64,000 bases of DNA, from contig CALZFC010000166.1 in the NCBI GenBank assembly GCA_945643635.1, forward strand, positions 158,515-222,514, written 5' to 3'. Below are positions 31,900-48,200 of the stretch, piece after piece. The position numbers were made by a program, and so were the translations under genes. Origin of the DNA: Allodiplogaster sudhausi. Lineage: Eukaryota > Nematoda > Chromadorea > Rhabditida > Diplogasteridae. Positions within the stretch are counted from its first letter, which is position 1. Each line of letters starts with the position of its first letter. Below the pieces are notes generated by a model, which saw nothing but the letters and a program-made list of their open reading frames with translations, ran no database searches and had not been told where the DNA came from.

Positions 31900-34800
31900 C
31901 CGGTCCTAATTGTATTTAAACGAACCGTCTTGACGAGATCTAACTATACATATCTTCACTAGTAGAATACCTATCATGACTTGGCCAGCGCATTTCAAAA
32001 TGTGATTTATCTAAAATTGACCATATCTTTTTTTGTCTTACATTGACCATATCTTTTTTTTCTAATGATTCAAAGTGGTCCGAATTATATTTATACGAAC
32101 CGTCTTGACGAGATCTAACTATGCATGCCTTCACTAGTAGAATACCTATCATGACTTGGCCAAGAGCATTTCAAAATGTGATTTATCTAAAATTTACCAT
32201 ATCTTTTTTTGTCTTACATTGACCATATCTTTTTTTTCTAATGATTCAAAGTGGTCCGAATTATATTTATACGAACCGTCTTGACGAGATCTAACTATGC
32301 ATACCTTCACTAGTAGAAGAATACCTATCATGACTTCCCCAGAACATGTCAAAATGTGATTTTATCTAAAATTTACCATATCTTTTTTTTGTCTAAAATT
32401 GACCATATCTTTTTTTCTGATGATTCAAAGTGGTCCTAATTGTATTTAAACGAACCGTCTTGACGAGATCTAACTATACATATCTTCACTAGTAGAATAC
32501 CTATCACGACTTGGCCAGAACATGTCAAAATGTGATTTTATCTAAAATTGACCATATCTTTTTTTTTGTCTAAAATTGACCATATCTTTTTTTCTGATGA
32601 TTCAAAGTGGTCCTAATTGTATTTAAACGAACCGCCTTGACGAGATCTAACTGTAAATACCTTCACTAGTAGAATACCTATCACGACTTGGCCAGAACGT
32701 GTCAAAATGTGAATTTGTCTAAAATTGACCATATCTTTTTTTGTCTAACATTGACCATATCTTCTTTTCTGATGATTCAAAGTGGTTCGAATTGTATTTA
32801 AACGAACCGTCTTGACGAGATCTAACTATGCATACCTTCACTAGTAGAATACCTATCATGACTTGGCCAGAGCATTTCAAAATGTGATTTATCTAAAATT
32901 TACCATATCTTTTTTTTGTCTAAAATTGACCATATCTTTTTTTTCTAATGATTCAAAGTGGTCCGAATTATATTTATACGAACCGTCTTGACGAGATCTA
33001 ACTATGCATGCCTTCACTAGTAGAATACCTATCATGACTTGGCCAAGAGCATTTCAAAATGTGATTTATCTAAAATTTACCATATCTTTTTTTGTCTTAC
33101 ATTGACCATATCTTTTTTTTCTAATGATTCAAAGTGGTCCGAATTATATTTATACGAACCGTCTTGACGAGATCTAACTATGCATACCTTCACTAGTAGA
33201 AGAATACCTATCATGACTTCCCCAGAACATGTCAAAATGTGATTTTATCTAAAATTTACCATATCTTTTTTTTTGTCTAAAATTGACCATATCTTTTTTT
33301 CTGATGATTCAAAGTGGTCCTAATTGTATTTAAACGAACCGTCTTGACGAGATCTAACTATACATATCTTCACTAGTAGAATACCTATCACGACTTGGCC
33401 AGAACATGTCAAAATGTGATTTTATCTAAAATTGACCATATCTTTTTTTTGTCTAAAATTGACCGGTCCTAATTGTATTTAAACGAACCGTCTTGACGAG
33501 ATCTAACTATACATATCTTCACTAGTAGAATACCTATCATGACTTGGCCAGCGCATTTCAAAATGTGATTTATCTAAAATTGACCATATCTTTTTTTGTC
33601 TTACATTGACCATATCTTTTTTTTCTAATGATTCAAAGTGGTCCGAATTATATTTATACGAACCGTCTTGACGAGATCTAACTATGCATGCCTTCACTAG
33701 TAGAATACCTATCATGACTTGGCCAAGAGCATTTCAAAATGTGATTTATCTAAAATTTACCATATCTTTTTTTGTCTTACATTGACCATATCTTTTTTTT
33801 CTAATGATTCAAAGTGGTCCGAATTATATTTATACGAACCGTCTTGACGAGATCTAACTATGCATACCTTCACTAGTAGAAGAATACCTATCATGACTTC
33901 CCCAGAACATGTCAAAATGTGATTTTATCTAAAATTTACCATATCTTTTTTTTGTCTAAAATTGACCATATCTTTTTTTCTGATGATTCAAAGTGGTCCT
34001 AATTGTATTTAAACGAACCGTCTTGACGAGATCTAACTATACATATCTTCACTAGTAGAATACCTATCACGACTTGGCCAGAACATGTCAAAATGTGATT
34101 TTATCTAAAATTGACCATATCTTTTTTTTTGTCTAAAATTGACCATATCTTTTTTTCTGATGATTCAAAGTGGTCCTAATTGTATTTAAACGAACCGCCT
34201 TGACGAGATCTAACTGTAAATACCTTCACTAGTAGAATACCTATCACGACTTGGCCAGAACGTGTCAAAATGTGAATTTGTCTAAAATTGACCATATCTT
34301 TTTTTGTCTAACATTGACCATATCTTCTTTTCTGATGATTCAAAGTGGTTCGAATTGTATTTAAACGAACCGTCTTGACGAGATCTAACTGTAAATACCT
34401 TCACTAGTAGAATACCTATCACGACTTGGCCAGAACGTGTCAAAATGTGAATTTGTCTAAAATTGACCATATCTTTTTTTGTCTAACATTGACCATATCT
34501 TCTTTTCTGATGATTCAAAGTGGTTCGAATTGTATTTAAACGAACCGTCTTGACGAGATCTAACTATGCATACCTTCACTAGTAGAATACCTATCATGAC
34601 TTGGCCAGAGCATTTCAAAATGTGATTTATCTAAAATTGACCATATCTTTTTTTGTCTTACATTGACCATATCTTTTTTTTCTAATGATTCAAAGTGGTC
34701 CGAATTATATTTATACGAACCGTCTTGACGAGATCTAACTATGCATGCCTTCACTAGTAGAATACCTATCATGACTTGGCCAAGAGCATTTCAAAATGTG

Positions 34801-37800
34801 ATTTATCTAAAATTTACCATATCTTTTTTTGTCTAAAATTGACCATATCTTTTTTTTCTAATGATTCAAAGTGGTCCGAATTGTATTTAAACGAACCGTC
34901 TTGACGAGATCTAACTATGCATACCTTCACTAGTAGAAGAATACCTATCATGACTTCCCCAGAACATGTCAAAATGTGATTTTATCTAAAATTGACCATA
35001 TCTTTTTTTTGTCTAAATTGACCATATCTTTTTTTCTGATGATTCAAAGTGGTCCTAATTGTATTTAAACGAACCGTCTTGACGAGATCTAACTATACAT
35101 ATCTTCACTAGTAGAATACCTATCACGACTTGGCCAGAACATGTCAAAATGTGATTTTATCTAAAATTGACCATATCTTTTTTTTGTCTAAAATTGACCG
35201 GTCCTAATTGTATTTAAACGAACCGTCTTGACGAGATCTAACTATACATATCTTCACTAGTAGAATACCTATCATGACTTGGCCAGAGCATTTCAAAATG
35301 TGATTTATCTAAAATTGACCATATCTTTTTTTGTCTTACATTGACCATATCTTTTTTTTCTAATGATTCAAAGTGGTCCGAATTATATTTATACGAACCG
35401 TCTTGACGAGATCTAACTATGCATACCTTCACTAGTAGAAGAATACCTATCATGACTTCCCCAGAACATGTCAAAATGTGATTTTATCTAAAATTTACCA
35501 TATCTTTTTTTTGTCTAAAATTGACCATATCTTTTTCTCTGATGATTCAAAGTGGTCCTAATTGTATTTAAACGAACCGTCTTGACGAGATCTAACTATA
35601 CATATCTTCACTAGTAGAATACCTATCACGACTTGGCCAGAACATGTCAAAATGTGATTTTATCTAAAATTGACCATATCTTTTTTTTTGTCTAAAATTG
35701 ACCATATCTTTTTTTCTGATGATTCAAAGTGGTCCTAATTGTATTTAAACGAACCGCCTTGACGAGATCTAACTGTAAATACCTTCACTAGTAGAATACC
35801 TATCACGACTTGGCCAGAACGTGTCAAAATGTGAATTTGTCTAAAATTGACCATATCTTTTTTTGTCTAACATTGACCATATCTTCTTTTCTGATGATTC
35901 AAAGTGGTTCGAATTGTATTTAAACGAACCGTCTTGACGAGATCTAACTGTAAATACCTTCACTAGTAGAATACCTATCACGACTTGGCCAGAACGTGTC
36001 AAAATGTGAATTTGTCTAAAATTGACCATATCTTTTTTTGTCTAACATTGACCATATCTTCTTTTCTGATGATTCAAAGTGGTTCGAATTGTATTTAAAC
36101 GAACCGTCTTGACGAGATCTAACTATGCATACCTTCACTAGTAGAATACCTATCATGACTTGGCCAGAGCATTTCAAAATGTGATTTATCTAAAATTGAC
36201 CATATCTTTTTTTGTCTTACATTGACCATATCTTTTTTTTCTAATGATTCAAAGTGGTCCGAATTATATTTATACGAACCGTCTTGACGAGATCTAACTA
36301 TGCATGCCTTCACTAGTAGAATACCTATCATGACTTGGCCAAGAGCATTTCAAAATGTGATTTATCTAAAATTTACCATATCTTTTTTTGTCTAAAATTG
36401 ACCATATCTTTTTTTCTGATGATTCAAAGTGGTCCTAATTGTATTTAAACGAACCGTCTTGACGAGATCTAACTATACATATCTTCACTAGTAGAATACC
36501 TATCACGACTTGGCCAGAACATGTCAAAATGTGATTTTATCTAAAATTGACCATATCTTTTTTTTTGTCTAAAATTGACCATATCTTTTTTTCTGATGAT
36601 TCAAAGTGGTCCTAATTGTATTTAAACGAACCGCCTTGACGAGATCTAACTGTAAATACCTTCATTAGTAGAATACTTATCACGACTTGGCCAGAACGTG
36701 TCAAAATGTGAATTTGTCTAAAATTGACCATATCTTTTTTTGTCTAACATTGACCATATCTTCTTTTCTGATGATTCAAAGTGGTTCGAATTGTATTTAA
36801 ACGAACTGTCTTGACGAGATCTAACTGTAAATACCTTCACTAGTAGAATACCTATCACGACTTGGCCAGAACGTGTCAAAATGTGAATTTGTCTAAAATT
36901 GACCATATCTTTTTTTGTCTAACATTGACCATATCTTCTTTTCTGATGATTCAAAGTGGTTCGAATTGTATTTAAACGAACCGTCTTGACGAGATCTAAC
37001 TATGCATACCTTCACTAGTAGAAGAATACCTATCATGACTTCCCCAGAACATGTCAAAATGTGATTTTATCTAAAATTTACCATATCTTTTTTTTTGTCT
37101 AAAATTGACCATATCTTTTTCTCTGATGATTCAAAGTGGTCCTAATTGTATTTAAACGAACCGTCTTGACGAGATCTAACTATACATATCTTCACTAGTA
37201 GAATACCTATCACGACTTGGCCAGAACATGTCAAAATGTGATTTTATCTAAAATTGACCATATCTTTTTTTTTGTCTAAAATTGACCATATCTTTTTTTC
37301 TGATGATTCAAAGTGGTCCTAATTGTATTTAAACGAACCGCCTTGACGAGATCTAACTGTAAATACCTTCACTAGTAGAATACCTATCACGACTTGGCCA
37401 GAACGTGTCAAAATGTGAATTTGTCTAAAATTGACCATATCTTTTTTTGTCTAACATTGACCATATCTTCTTTTCTGATGATTCAAAGTGGTTCGAATTG
37501 TATTTAAACGAACCGTCTTGACGAGATCTAACTGTTAATACCTTCACTAGTAGAATACCTATCACGACTTGGCCAGAACGTGTCAAAATGTGAATTTGTC
37601 TAAAATTGACCATATCTTTTTTTGTCTAACATTGACCATATCTTCTTTTCTGATGATTCAAAGTGGTTCGAATTGTATTTAAACGAACCGTCTTGACGAG
37701 ATCTAACTATGCATACCTTCACTAGTAGAATACCTATCATGACTTGGCCAGAGCATTTCAAAATGTGATTTATCTAAAATTGACCATATCTTTTTTTGTC

Positions 37801-38850
37801 TTACATTGACCATATCTTTTTTTTCTAATGATTCAAAGTGGTCCGAATTATATTTATACGAACCGTCTTGACGAGATCTAACTATGCATGCCTTCACTAG
37901 TAGAATACCTATCATGACTTGGCCAAGAGCATTTCAAAATGTGATTTATCTAAAATTTACCATATCTTTTTTTGTCTAAAATTGACCATATCTTTTTTTC
38001 TGATGATTCAAAGTGGTCCTAATTGTATTTAAACGAACCGTCTTGACGAGATCTAACTATACATATCTTCACTAGTAGAATACCTATCACGACTTGGCCA
38101 GAACATGTCAAAATGTGATTTTATCTAAAATTGACCATATCTTTTTTTTGTCTAAAATTGACCATATCTTTTTTTCTGATGATTCAAAGTGGTCCTAATT
38201 GTATTTAAACGAACCGCCTTGACGAGATCTAACTGTAAATACCTTCATTAGTAGAATACTTATCACGACTTGGCCAGAACGTGTCAAAATGTGAATTTGT
38301 CTAAAATTGACCATATCTTTTTTTGTCTAACATTGACCATATCTTCTTTTCTGATGATTCAAAGTGGTTCGAATTGTATTTAAACGAACTGTCTTGACGA
38401 GATCTAACTGTAAATACCTTCACTAGTAGAATACCTATCACGACTTGGCCAGAACGTGTCAAAATGTGAATTTGTCTAAAATTGACCATATCTTTTTTTG
38501 TCTAACATTGACCATATCTTCTTTTCTGATGATTCAAAGTGGTTCGAATTGTATTTAAACGAACCGTCTTGACGAGATCTAACTATGCATACCTTCACTA
38601 GTAGAATACCTATCATGACTTGGCCAGAGCATTTCAAAATGTGATTTATCTAAAATTGACCATATCTTTTTTTGTCTTACATTGACCATATCTTTTTTTT
38701 CTAATGATTCAAAGTGGTCCGAATTATATTTATACGAACCGTCTTGACGAGATCTAACTATGCATGCCTTCACTAGTAGAATACCTATCATGACTTGGCC
38801 AGAGCATTTCAAAATGTGATTTATCTAAAATTTACCATATCTTTTTTTTG
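31900..38850. repeat. Satellite higher-order repeat of nine monomers (1559-1584 bp)
   Basis: Matching variant monomers are at 31940 and 33503 (1563 apart), at 34282, 35841 and 37425 (1559 and 1584), and at 36718 and 38301 (1583). Rare variants such as CATTAGTAGAATACTTATC recur once per unit in the later copies. Confidence 0.7.
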
Positions 38851-39839
38851 TCTAAAATTGACCATATCTTTTTTTCTGATGATTCAAAGTGGTCCTAATT
38901 GTATTTAAACGAACCGTCTTGACGAGATCTAACTATGCATACCTTCACTAGTAGAAGAATACCTATCATGACTTCCCCAGAACATGTCAAAATGTGATTT
39001 TATCTAAAATTGACCATATCTTTTTTTGTCTAAATTGACCATATCTTTTTTTCTGATGATTCAAAGTGGTCCTAATTGTATTTAAACGAACCGTCTTGAC
39101 GAGATCTAACTATACATATCTTCACTAGTAGAATACCTATCACGACTTGGCCAGAACGTGTCAAAATGTGAATTTGTCTAAAATTGACCATATCTTTTTT
39201 TGTCTAACATTGACCATATCTTCTTTTCTGATGATTCAAAGTGGTTCGAATTGTATTTAAACGAACCGTCTTGACGAGATCTAACTATGCATACCTTCAC
39301 CAGTAGAATACCTATCATGACTTGGCCAGAGCATTTCAAAATGTGATTTATCTAAAATTGACCATATCTTTTTTTGTCTTACATTGACCATATCTTTTTT
39401 TCTAATGATTCAAAGTGGTCCGAATTATATTTATACGAACCGTCTTGACGAGATCTAACTATGCATGCCTTCACTAGTAGAATACCTATCATGACTTGGC
39501 CAGAGCATTTCAAAATGTGATTTATCTAAAATTGACCATATCTTTTTTTTGTCTAAAATTGACCATATCTTTTTTTCTAATGATTCAAAGTGGTCCGAAT
39601 TGTATTTAAACGAACCGTCTTGACGAGATCTAACTATGCATACCTTCACTAGTAGAAGAATACCTATCATGACTTCCCCAGAACATGTCAAAATGTGATT
39701 TTATCTAAAATTGACCATATCTTTTTTTTGTCTAAATTGACCATATCTTTTTTTCTGATGATTCAAAGTGGTCCTAATTGTATTTAAACGAACCGTCTTG
39801 ACGAGATCTAACTATACATATCTTCACTAGTAGAATACC

Positions 39840-42800
39840 TATCACGACTTGGCCAGAACATGTCAAAATGTGATTTTATCTAAAATTGACAATATCTTTT
39901 TTTTGTCTAAAATTGACCATATCTTTTTTTTTGATGATTCAAAGTGGTCCTAATTGTATTTAAACGAACCGCCTTGACGAGATCTAACTGTAAATACCTT
40001 CATTAGTAGAATACTTATCACGACTTGGCCAGAACGTGTCAAAATGTGAATTTGTCTAAAATTGACCATATCTTTTTTTCTGATGATTCAAAGTGGTCCT
40101 AATTGTATTTAAACGAACCGTCTTGACGAGATCTAACTATACATATCTTCACTAGTAGAATACCTATCACGACTTGGCCAGAACATGTCAAAATGTGAAT
40201 TTGTCTAAAATTGACCATATCTTTTTTTGTCTAAAATTGACCATATATTTTTTTTCTAATGATTCAAAGTGGTCCGAATTGTATTTATACGAACCGTCTT
40301 GACGAGATCTAACTATGCATACCTTCACTAGTAGAAGAATACCTATCATGACTTCCCCAGAACATGTCAAAATGTGATTTTATCTAAAATTGACCATATC
40401 TTTTTTTTGTCTAAATTGACCATATCTTTTTTTCTGATGATTCAAAGTGGTCCTAATTGTATTTAAACGAACCGTCTTGACGAGATCTAACTATACATAT
40501 CTTCACTAGTAGAATACCTATCACGACTTGGCCAGAACATGTCAAAATGTGATTTTATCTAAAATTGACAATATCTTTTTTTTGTCTAAAATTGACCATA
40601 TCTTTTTTTCTGATGATTCAAAGTGGTCCTAATTGTATTTAAACGAACCGCCTTGACGAGATCTAACTGTAAATACCTTCATTAGTAGAATACTTATCAC
40701 GACTTGGCCAGAACGTGTCAAAATGTGAATTTGTCTAAAATTGACCATATCTTTTTTTGTCTAACATTGACCATATCTTCTTTTCTGATGATTCAAAGTG
40801 GTTCGAATTGTATTTAAACGAACTGTCTTGACGAGATCTAACTGTAAATACCTTCACTAGTAGAATACCTATCACGACTTGGCCAGAATGTGTCAAAATG
40901 TGAATTTGTCTAAAATTGACCATATCTTTTTTTGTCTAACATTGACCATATCTTCTTTTCTGATGATTCAAAGTGGTTCGAATTGTATTTAAACGAACCG
41001 TCTTGACGAGATCTAACTATGCATACCTTCACTAGTAGAATACCTATCATGAGTTGGCCAGAGCATTTCAAAATGTGATTTATCTAAAATTGACCATATC
41101 TTTTTTTGTCTTACATTGACCATATCTTTTTTTCTAATGATTCAAAGTGGTCCGAATTATATTTATACGAACCGTCTTGACGAGATCTAACTATGCATGC
41201 CTTCACTAGTAGAATACCTATCATGACTTGGCCAGAGCATTTCAAAATGTGATTTATCTAAAATTTACCATATCTTTTTTTTTGTCTAAAATTGACCATA
41301 TCTTTTTTTCTGATGATTCAAAGTGGTCCTAATTGTATTTAAACGAACCGTCTTGACGAGATCTAACTATACATATCTTCACTAGTAGAATACCTATCAC
41401 GACTTGGCCAGAACATGTCAAAATGTGAATTTGTCTAAAATTGACCATATCTTTTTTTGTCTAAAATTGACCATATCTTTTTTTTCTAATGATTCAAAGT
41501 GGTCCGAATTGTATTTATACGAACCGTCTTGACGAGATCTAACTATGCATACCTTCACTAGTAGAAGAATACCTATCATGACTTCCCCAGAACATGTCAA
41601 AATGTGATTTTATCTAAAATTGACCATATCTTTTTTTTGTCTAAATTGACCATATCTTTTTTTCTGATGATTCAAAGTGGTCCTAATTGTATTTAAACGA
41701 ACCGTCTTGACGAGATCTAACTATACATATCTTCACTAGTAGAATACCTATCACGACTTGGCCAGAACATGTCAAAATGTGATTTTATCTAAAATTGACC
41801 ATATCTTTTTTTTGTCTAAAATTGACCATATCTTTTTTTCTGATGATTCAAAGTGGTCCTAATTGTATTTAAACGAACCGCCTTGACGAGATCTAACTGT
41901 AAATACCTTCATTAGTAGAATACTTATCACGACTTGGCCAGAACGTGTCAAAATGTGAATTTGTCTAAAATTGACCATATCTTTTTTTGTCTAACATTGA
42001 CCATATCTTCTTTTCTGATGATTCAAAGTGGTTCGAATTGTATTTAAACGAACCGTCTTGACGAGATCTAACTGTAAATACCTTCACTAGTAGAATACCT
42101 ATCACGACTTGGCCAGAATGTGTCAAAATGTGAATTTGTCTAAAATTGACCATATCTTTTTTTGTCTAACATTGACCATATCTTCTTTTCTGATGATTCA
42201 AAGTGGTTCGAATTGTATTTAAACGAACCGTCTTGACGAGATCTAACTATGCATACCTTCACTAGTAGAATACCTATCATGACTTGGCCAGAGCATTTCA
42301 AAATGTGATTTATCTAAAATTGACCATATCTTTTTTTGTCTTACATTGACCATATCTTTTTTTTCTAATGATTCAAAGTGGTCCGAATTATATTTAAACG
42401 AACCGTCTTGACGAGATCTAACTATGCATGCCTTCACTAGTAGAATACCTATCATGACTTGGCCAGAGCATTTCAAAAGGTGATTTATCTAAAATTTACC
42501 ATATCTTTTTTTTGTCTAAAATTGACCATATCTTTTTTTCTGATGATTCAAAGTGGTCCTAATTGTATTTAAACGAACCGTCTTGACGAGATCTAACTAT
42601 ACATATCTTCACTAGTAGAATACCTATCACGACTTGGCCAGAACATGTCAAAATGTGAATTTGTCTAAAATTGACCATATCTTTTTTTGTCTAAAATTGA
42701 CCATATCTTTTTTTTCTAATGATTCAAAGTGGTCCGAATTGTATTTATACGAACCGTCTTGACGAGATCTAACTATGCATACCTTCACTAGTAGAAGAAT

Positions 42801-44700
42801 ACCTATCATGACTTCCCCAGAACATGTCAAAATGTGATTTTATCTAAAATTGACCATATCTTTTTTTTGTCTAAATTGACCATATCTTTTTTTCTGATGA
42901 TTCAAAGTGGTCCTAATTGTATTTAAACGAACCGTCTTGACGAGATCTAACTATACATATCTTCACTAGTAGAATACCTATCACGACTTGGCCAGAACAT
43001 GTCAAAATGTGATTTTATCTAAAATTGACAATATCTTTTTTTTTGTCTAAAATTGACCATATCTTTTTTTCTGATGATTCAAAGTGGTCCTAATTGTATT
43101 TAAACGAACCGCCTTGACGAGATCTAACTGTAAATACCTTCATTAGTAGAATACTTATCACGACTTGGCCAGAACGTGTCAAAATGTGAATTTGTCTAAA
43201 ATTGACCATATCTTTTTTTGTCTAACATTGACCATATCTTCTTTTCTGATGATTCAAAGTGGTTCGAATTGTATTTAAACGAACCGTCTTGACGAGATCT
43301 AACTGTAAATACCTTCACTAGTAGAATACCTATCACGACTTGGCCAGAATGTGTCAAAATGTGAATTTGTCTAAAATTGACCATATCTTTTTTTGTCTAA
43401 CATTGACCATATCTTCTTTTCTGATGATTCAAAGTGGTTCGAATTGTATTTAAACGAACCGTCTTGACGAGATCTAACTATGCATACCTTCACTAGTAGA
43501 ATACCTATCATGACTTGGCCAGAGCATTTCAAAATGTGATTTATCTAAAATTGACCATATCTTTTTTTGTCTTACATTGACCATATCTTTTTTTTCTAAT
43601 GATTCAAAGTGGTCCGAATTATATTTATACGAACCGTCTTGACGAGATCTAACTATGCATGCCTTCACTAGTAGAATACCTATCATGACTTGGCCAGAGC
43701 ATTTCAAAATGTGATTTATCTAAAATTTACCATATCTTTTTTTTGTCTAAAATTGACCATATCTTTTTTTCTGATGATTCAAAGTGGTCCTAATTGTATT
43801 TAAACGAACCGTCTTGACGAGATCTAACTATACATATCTTCACTAGTAGAATACCTATCACGACTTGGCCAGAACATGTCAAAATGTGAATTTGTCTAAA
43901 ATTGACCATATCTTTTTTTGTCTAAAATTGACCATATCTTTTTTTTCTAATGATTCAAAGTGGTCCGAATTGTATTTATACGAACCGTCTTGACGAGATC
44001 TAACTATGCATACCTTCACTAGTAGAAGAATACCTATCATGACTTCCCCAGAACATGTCAAAATGTGATTTTATCTAAAATTTACCATATCTTTTTTTTT
44101 GTCTAAAATTGACCATATCTTTTTTTCTGATGATTCAAAGTGGTCCTAATTGTATTTAAACGAACCGTCTTGACGAGATCTAACTATACATATCTTCACT
44201 AGTAGAATACCTATCACGACTTGGCCAGAACATGTCAAAATGTGATTTTATCTAAAATTGACCATATCTTTTTTTTTTGTCTAAAATTGACCATATCTTT
44301 TTTTCTGATGATTCAAAGTGGTCCTAATTGTATTTAAACGAACCGCCTTGACGAGATCTAACTGTAAATACCTTCACTAGTAGAATACCTATCACGACTT
44401 GGCCAGAACGTGTCAAAATGTGAATTTGTCTAAAATTGACCATATCTTTTTTTGTCTAACATTGACCATATCTTCTTTTCTGATGATTCAAAGTGGTTCG
44501 AATTGTATTTAAACGAACCGTCTTGACGAGATCTAACTGCAAATACCTTCACTAGTAGAATACCTATCACGACTTGGCCAGAACGTGTCAAAATGTGAAT
44601 TTGTCTAAAATTGACCATATCTTTTTTTGTCTAACATTGACCATATCTTCTTTTCTGATGATTCAAAGTGGTTCGAATTGTATTTAAACGAACCGTCTTG
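39840..44700. repeat. Satellite higher-order repeat of seven monomers (1230 bp)
   Basis: Variant monomers recur at 40188, 41418, 42648 and 43879, and another type at 40735, 41965, 43196 and 44430, spaced 1230-1234 bases. Consecutive units appear nearly identical, so this block was amplified recently. Confidence 0.75.
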
Positions 44701-45237
44701 ACGAGATCTAACTATGCATACCTTCACTAGTAGAATACCTATCATGACTTGGCCAGAGCATTTCAAAATGTGATTTATCTAAAATTGACCATATCTTTTT
44801 TTGTCTTACATTGACCATATCTTTTTTTTCTAATGATTCAAAGTGGTCCGAATTATCTTTATACGAACCGTCTTGACGAGATCTAACTATGCATACCTTC
44901 ACTAGTAGAAGAATACCTATCATGACTTCCCCAGAACATGTCAAAATGTGATTTTATCTAAAATTTACCATATCTTTTTTTTGTCTAAAATTGACCATAT
45001 CTTTTTTTCTGATGATTCAAAGTGGTCCTAATTGTATTTAAACGAACCGTCTTGACGAGATCTAACTATACATATCTTCACTAGTAGAATACCTATCACG
45101 ACTTGGCCAGAACATGTCAAAATGTGATTTTATCTAAAATTGACCATATCTTTTTTTTGTCTAAAATTGACCATATCTTTTTTTCTGATGATTCAAAGTG
45201 GTCCTAATTGTATTTAAACGAACCGCCTTGACGAGAT

Positions 45238-48200
45238 CTAACTGTAAATACCTTCACTAGTAGAATACCTATCATGACTTGGCCAGAGCATTTCAAAATG
45301 TGATTTATCTAAAATTGACCATATCTTTTTTTGTCTTACATTGACCATATCTTTTTTTTCTAATGATTCAAAGTGGTCCGAATTATATTTATACGAACCG
45401 TCTTGACGAGATCTAACTATGCATATCTTCACTAGTAGAAGAATACCTATCATGACTTCCCCAGAACATGTCAAAATGTGATTTTATCTAAAATTTACCA
45501 TATCTTTTTTTTTGTCTTACATTGACCATATCTTTTTTTTCTAATGATTCAAAGTGGTCCGAATTATCTTTATACGAACCGTCTTGACGAGATCTAACTA
45601 TGCATACCTTCACTAGTAGAAGAATACCTATCATGACTTCCCCAGAACATGTCAAAATGTGATTTTATCTAAAATTTACCATATCTTTTTTTTGTCTAAA
45701 ATTGACCATATCTTTTTTTCTGATGATTCAAAGTGGTCCTAATTGTATTTAAACGAACCGTCTTGACGAGATCTAACTATACATATCTTCACTAGTAGAA
45801 TACCTATCACGACTTGGCCAGAACATGTCAAAATGTGATTTTATCTAAAATTGACCATATCTTTTTTTTGTCTAAAATTGACCATATCTTTTTTTCTGAT
45901 GATTCAAAGTGGTCCTAATTGTATTTAAACGAACCGCCTTGACGAGATCTAACTGTAAATACCTTCACTAGTAGAATACCTATCATGACTTGGCCAGAGC
46001 ATTTCAAAATGTGATTTATCTAAAATTGACCATATCTTTTTTTGTCTAACATTGACCATATCTTTTTTTTCTAATGATTCAAAGTGTTCCGAATTATATT
46101 TATACGAACCGTCTTGACGAGATCTAACTATGCATATCTTCACTAGTAGAAGAATACCTATCATGACTTCCCCAGAACATGTCAAAATGTGATTTTATCT
46201 AAAATTTACCATATCTTTTTTTTGTCTAAAATTGACCATATCTTTTTTTCTGATGATTCAAAGTGGTCCTAATTGTATTTAAACGAACCGTCTTGACGAG
46301 ATCTAACTATACATATCTTCACTAGTAGAATACCTATCACGACTTGGCCAGAACATGTCAAAATGTGATTTTATCTAAAATTGACCATATCTTTTTTTCT
46401 GATGATTCAAAGTGGTCCTAATTGTATTTAAACGAACCGCCTTGACGAGATCTAACTGTAAATACCTTCACTAGTAGAATACCTATCACGACTTGGCCAG
46501 AACGTGTCAAAATGTGAATTTGTCTAAAATTGACCATATCTTTTTTTGTCTAACATTGACCATATCTTTTTTTTCTAATGATTCAAAGTGGTCCGAATTA
46601 TATTTATACGAACCGTCTTGACGAGATCTAACTATGCATACCTTCACTAGTAGAAGAATACCTATCATGACTTCCCCAGAACATGTCAAAATGTGATTTT
46701 ATCTAAAATTTACCATATCTTTTTTTTGTCTAAAATTGACCATATCTTTTTTTCTGATGATTCAAAGTGGTCCTAATTGTATTTAAACGAACCGTCTTGA
46801 CGAGATCTAACTATACATATCTTCACTAGTAGAATACCTATCACGACTTGGCCAGAACATGTCAAAATGTGATTTTATCTAAAATTGACCATATCTTTTT
46901 TTGTCTAAAATTGACCATATCTTTTTTTCTGATGATTCAAAGTGGTCCTAATTGTATTTAAACGAACCGCCTTGACGAGATCTAACTGTAAATACCTTCA
47001 CTAGTAGAATACCTATCACGACTTGGCCAGAACGTGTCAAAATGTGAATTTGTCTAAAATTGACCATATCTTTTTTGTCTAACATTGACCATATCTTCTT
47101 TTCTGATGATTCAAAGTGGTTCGAATTGTATTTAAACGAACCGTCTTGACGAGATCTAACTATGCATACCTTCACTAGTAGAATACCTATCATGACTTGG
47201 CCAGAGCATTTCAAAATGTGATTTATCTAAAATTGACCATATCTTTTTTTGTCTTACATTGACCATATCTTTTTTTCTGATGATTCAAAGTGGTCCTAAT
47301 TGTATTTAAACGAACCGCCTTGACGAGATCTAACTGTAAATACCTTCACTAGTAGAATACCTATCACGACTTGGCCAGAACGTGTCAAAATGTGAATTTG
47401 TCTAAAATTGACCATATCTTTTTTTGTCTAACATTGACCATATCTTTTTTTTCTAATGATTCAAAGTGGTCCGAATTATATTTATACGAACCGTCTTGAC
47501 GAGATCTAACTATGCATACCTTCACTAGTAGAAGAATACCTATCATGACTTCCCCAGAACATGTCAAAATGTGATTTTATCTAAAATTTACCATATCTTT
47601 TTTTTTGTCTAAAATTGACCATATCTTTTTTTCTGATGATTCAAAGTGGTCCTAATTGTATTTAAACGAACCGTCTTGACGAGATCTAACTATACATATC
47701 TTCACTAGTAGAATACCTATCACGACTTGGCCAGAACATGTCAAAATGTGATTTTATCTAAAATTGACCATATCTTTTTTTTGTCTAAAATTGACCATAT
47801 CTTTTTTTCTGATGATTCAAAGTGGTCCTAATTGTATTTAAACGAACCGCCTTGACGAGATCTAACTGTAAATACCTTCACTAGTAGAATACCTATCACG
47901 ACTTGGCCAGAACGTGTCAAAATGTGAATTTGTCTAAAATTGACCATATCTTTTTTTGTCTAACATTGACCATATCTTCTTTTCTGATGATTCAAAGTGG
48001 TTCGAATTGTATTTAAACGAACCGTCTTGACGAGATCTAACTATGCATACCTTCACTAGTAGAAGAATACCTATCATGACTTCCCCAGAACATGTCAAAA
48101 TGTGATTTTATCTAAAATTTACCATATCTTTTTTTTTGTCTAAAATTGACCATATCTTTTTTTCTGATGATTCAAAGTGGTCCTAATTGTATTTAAACGA

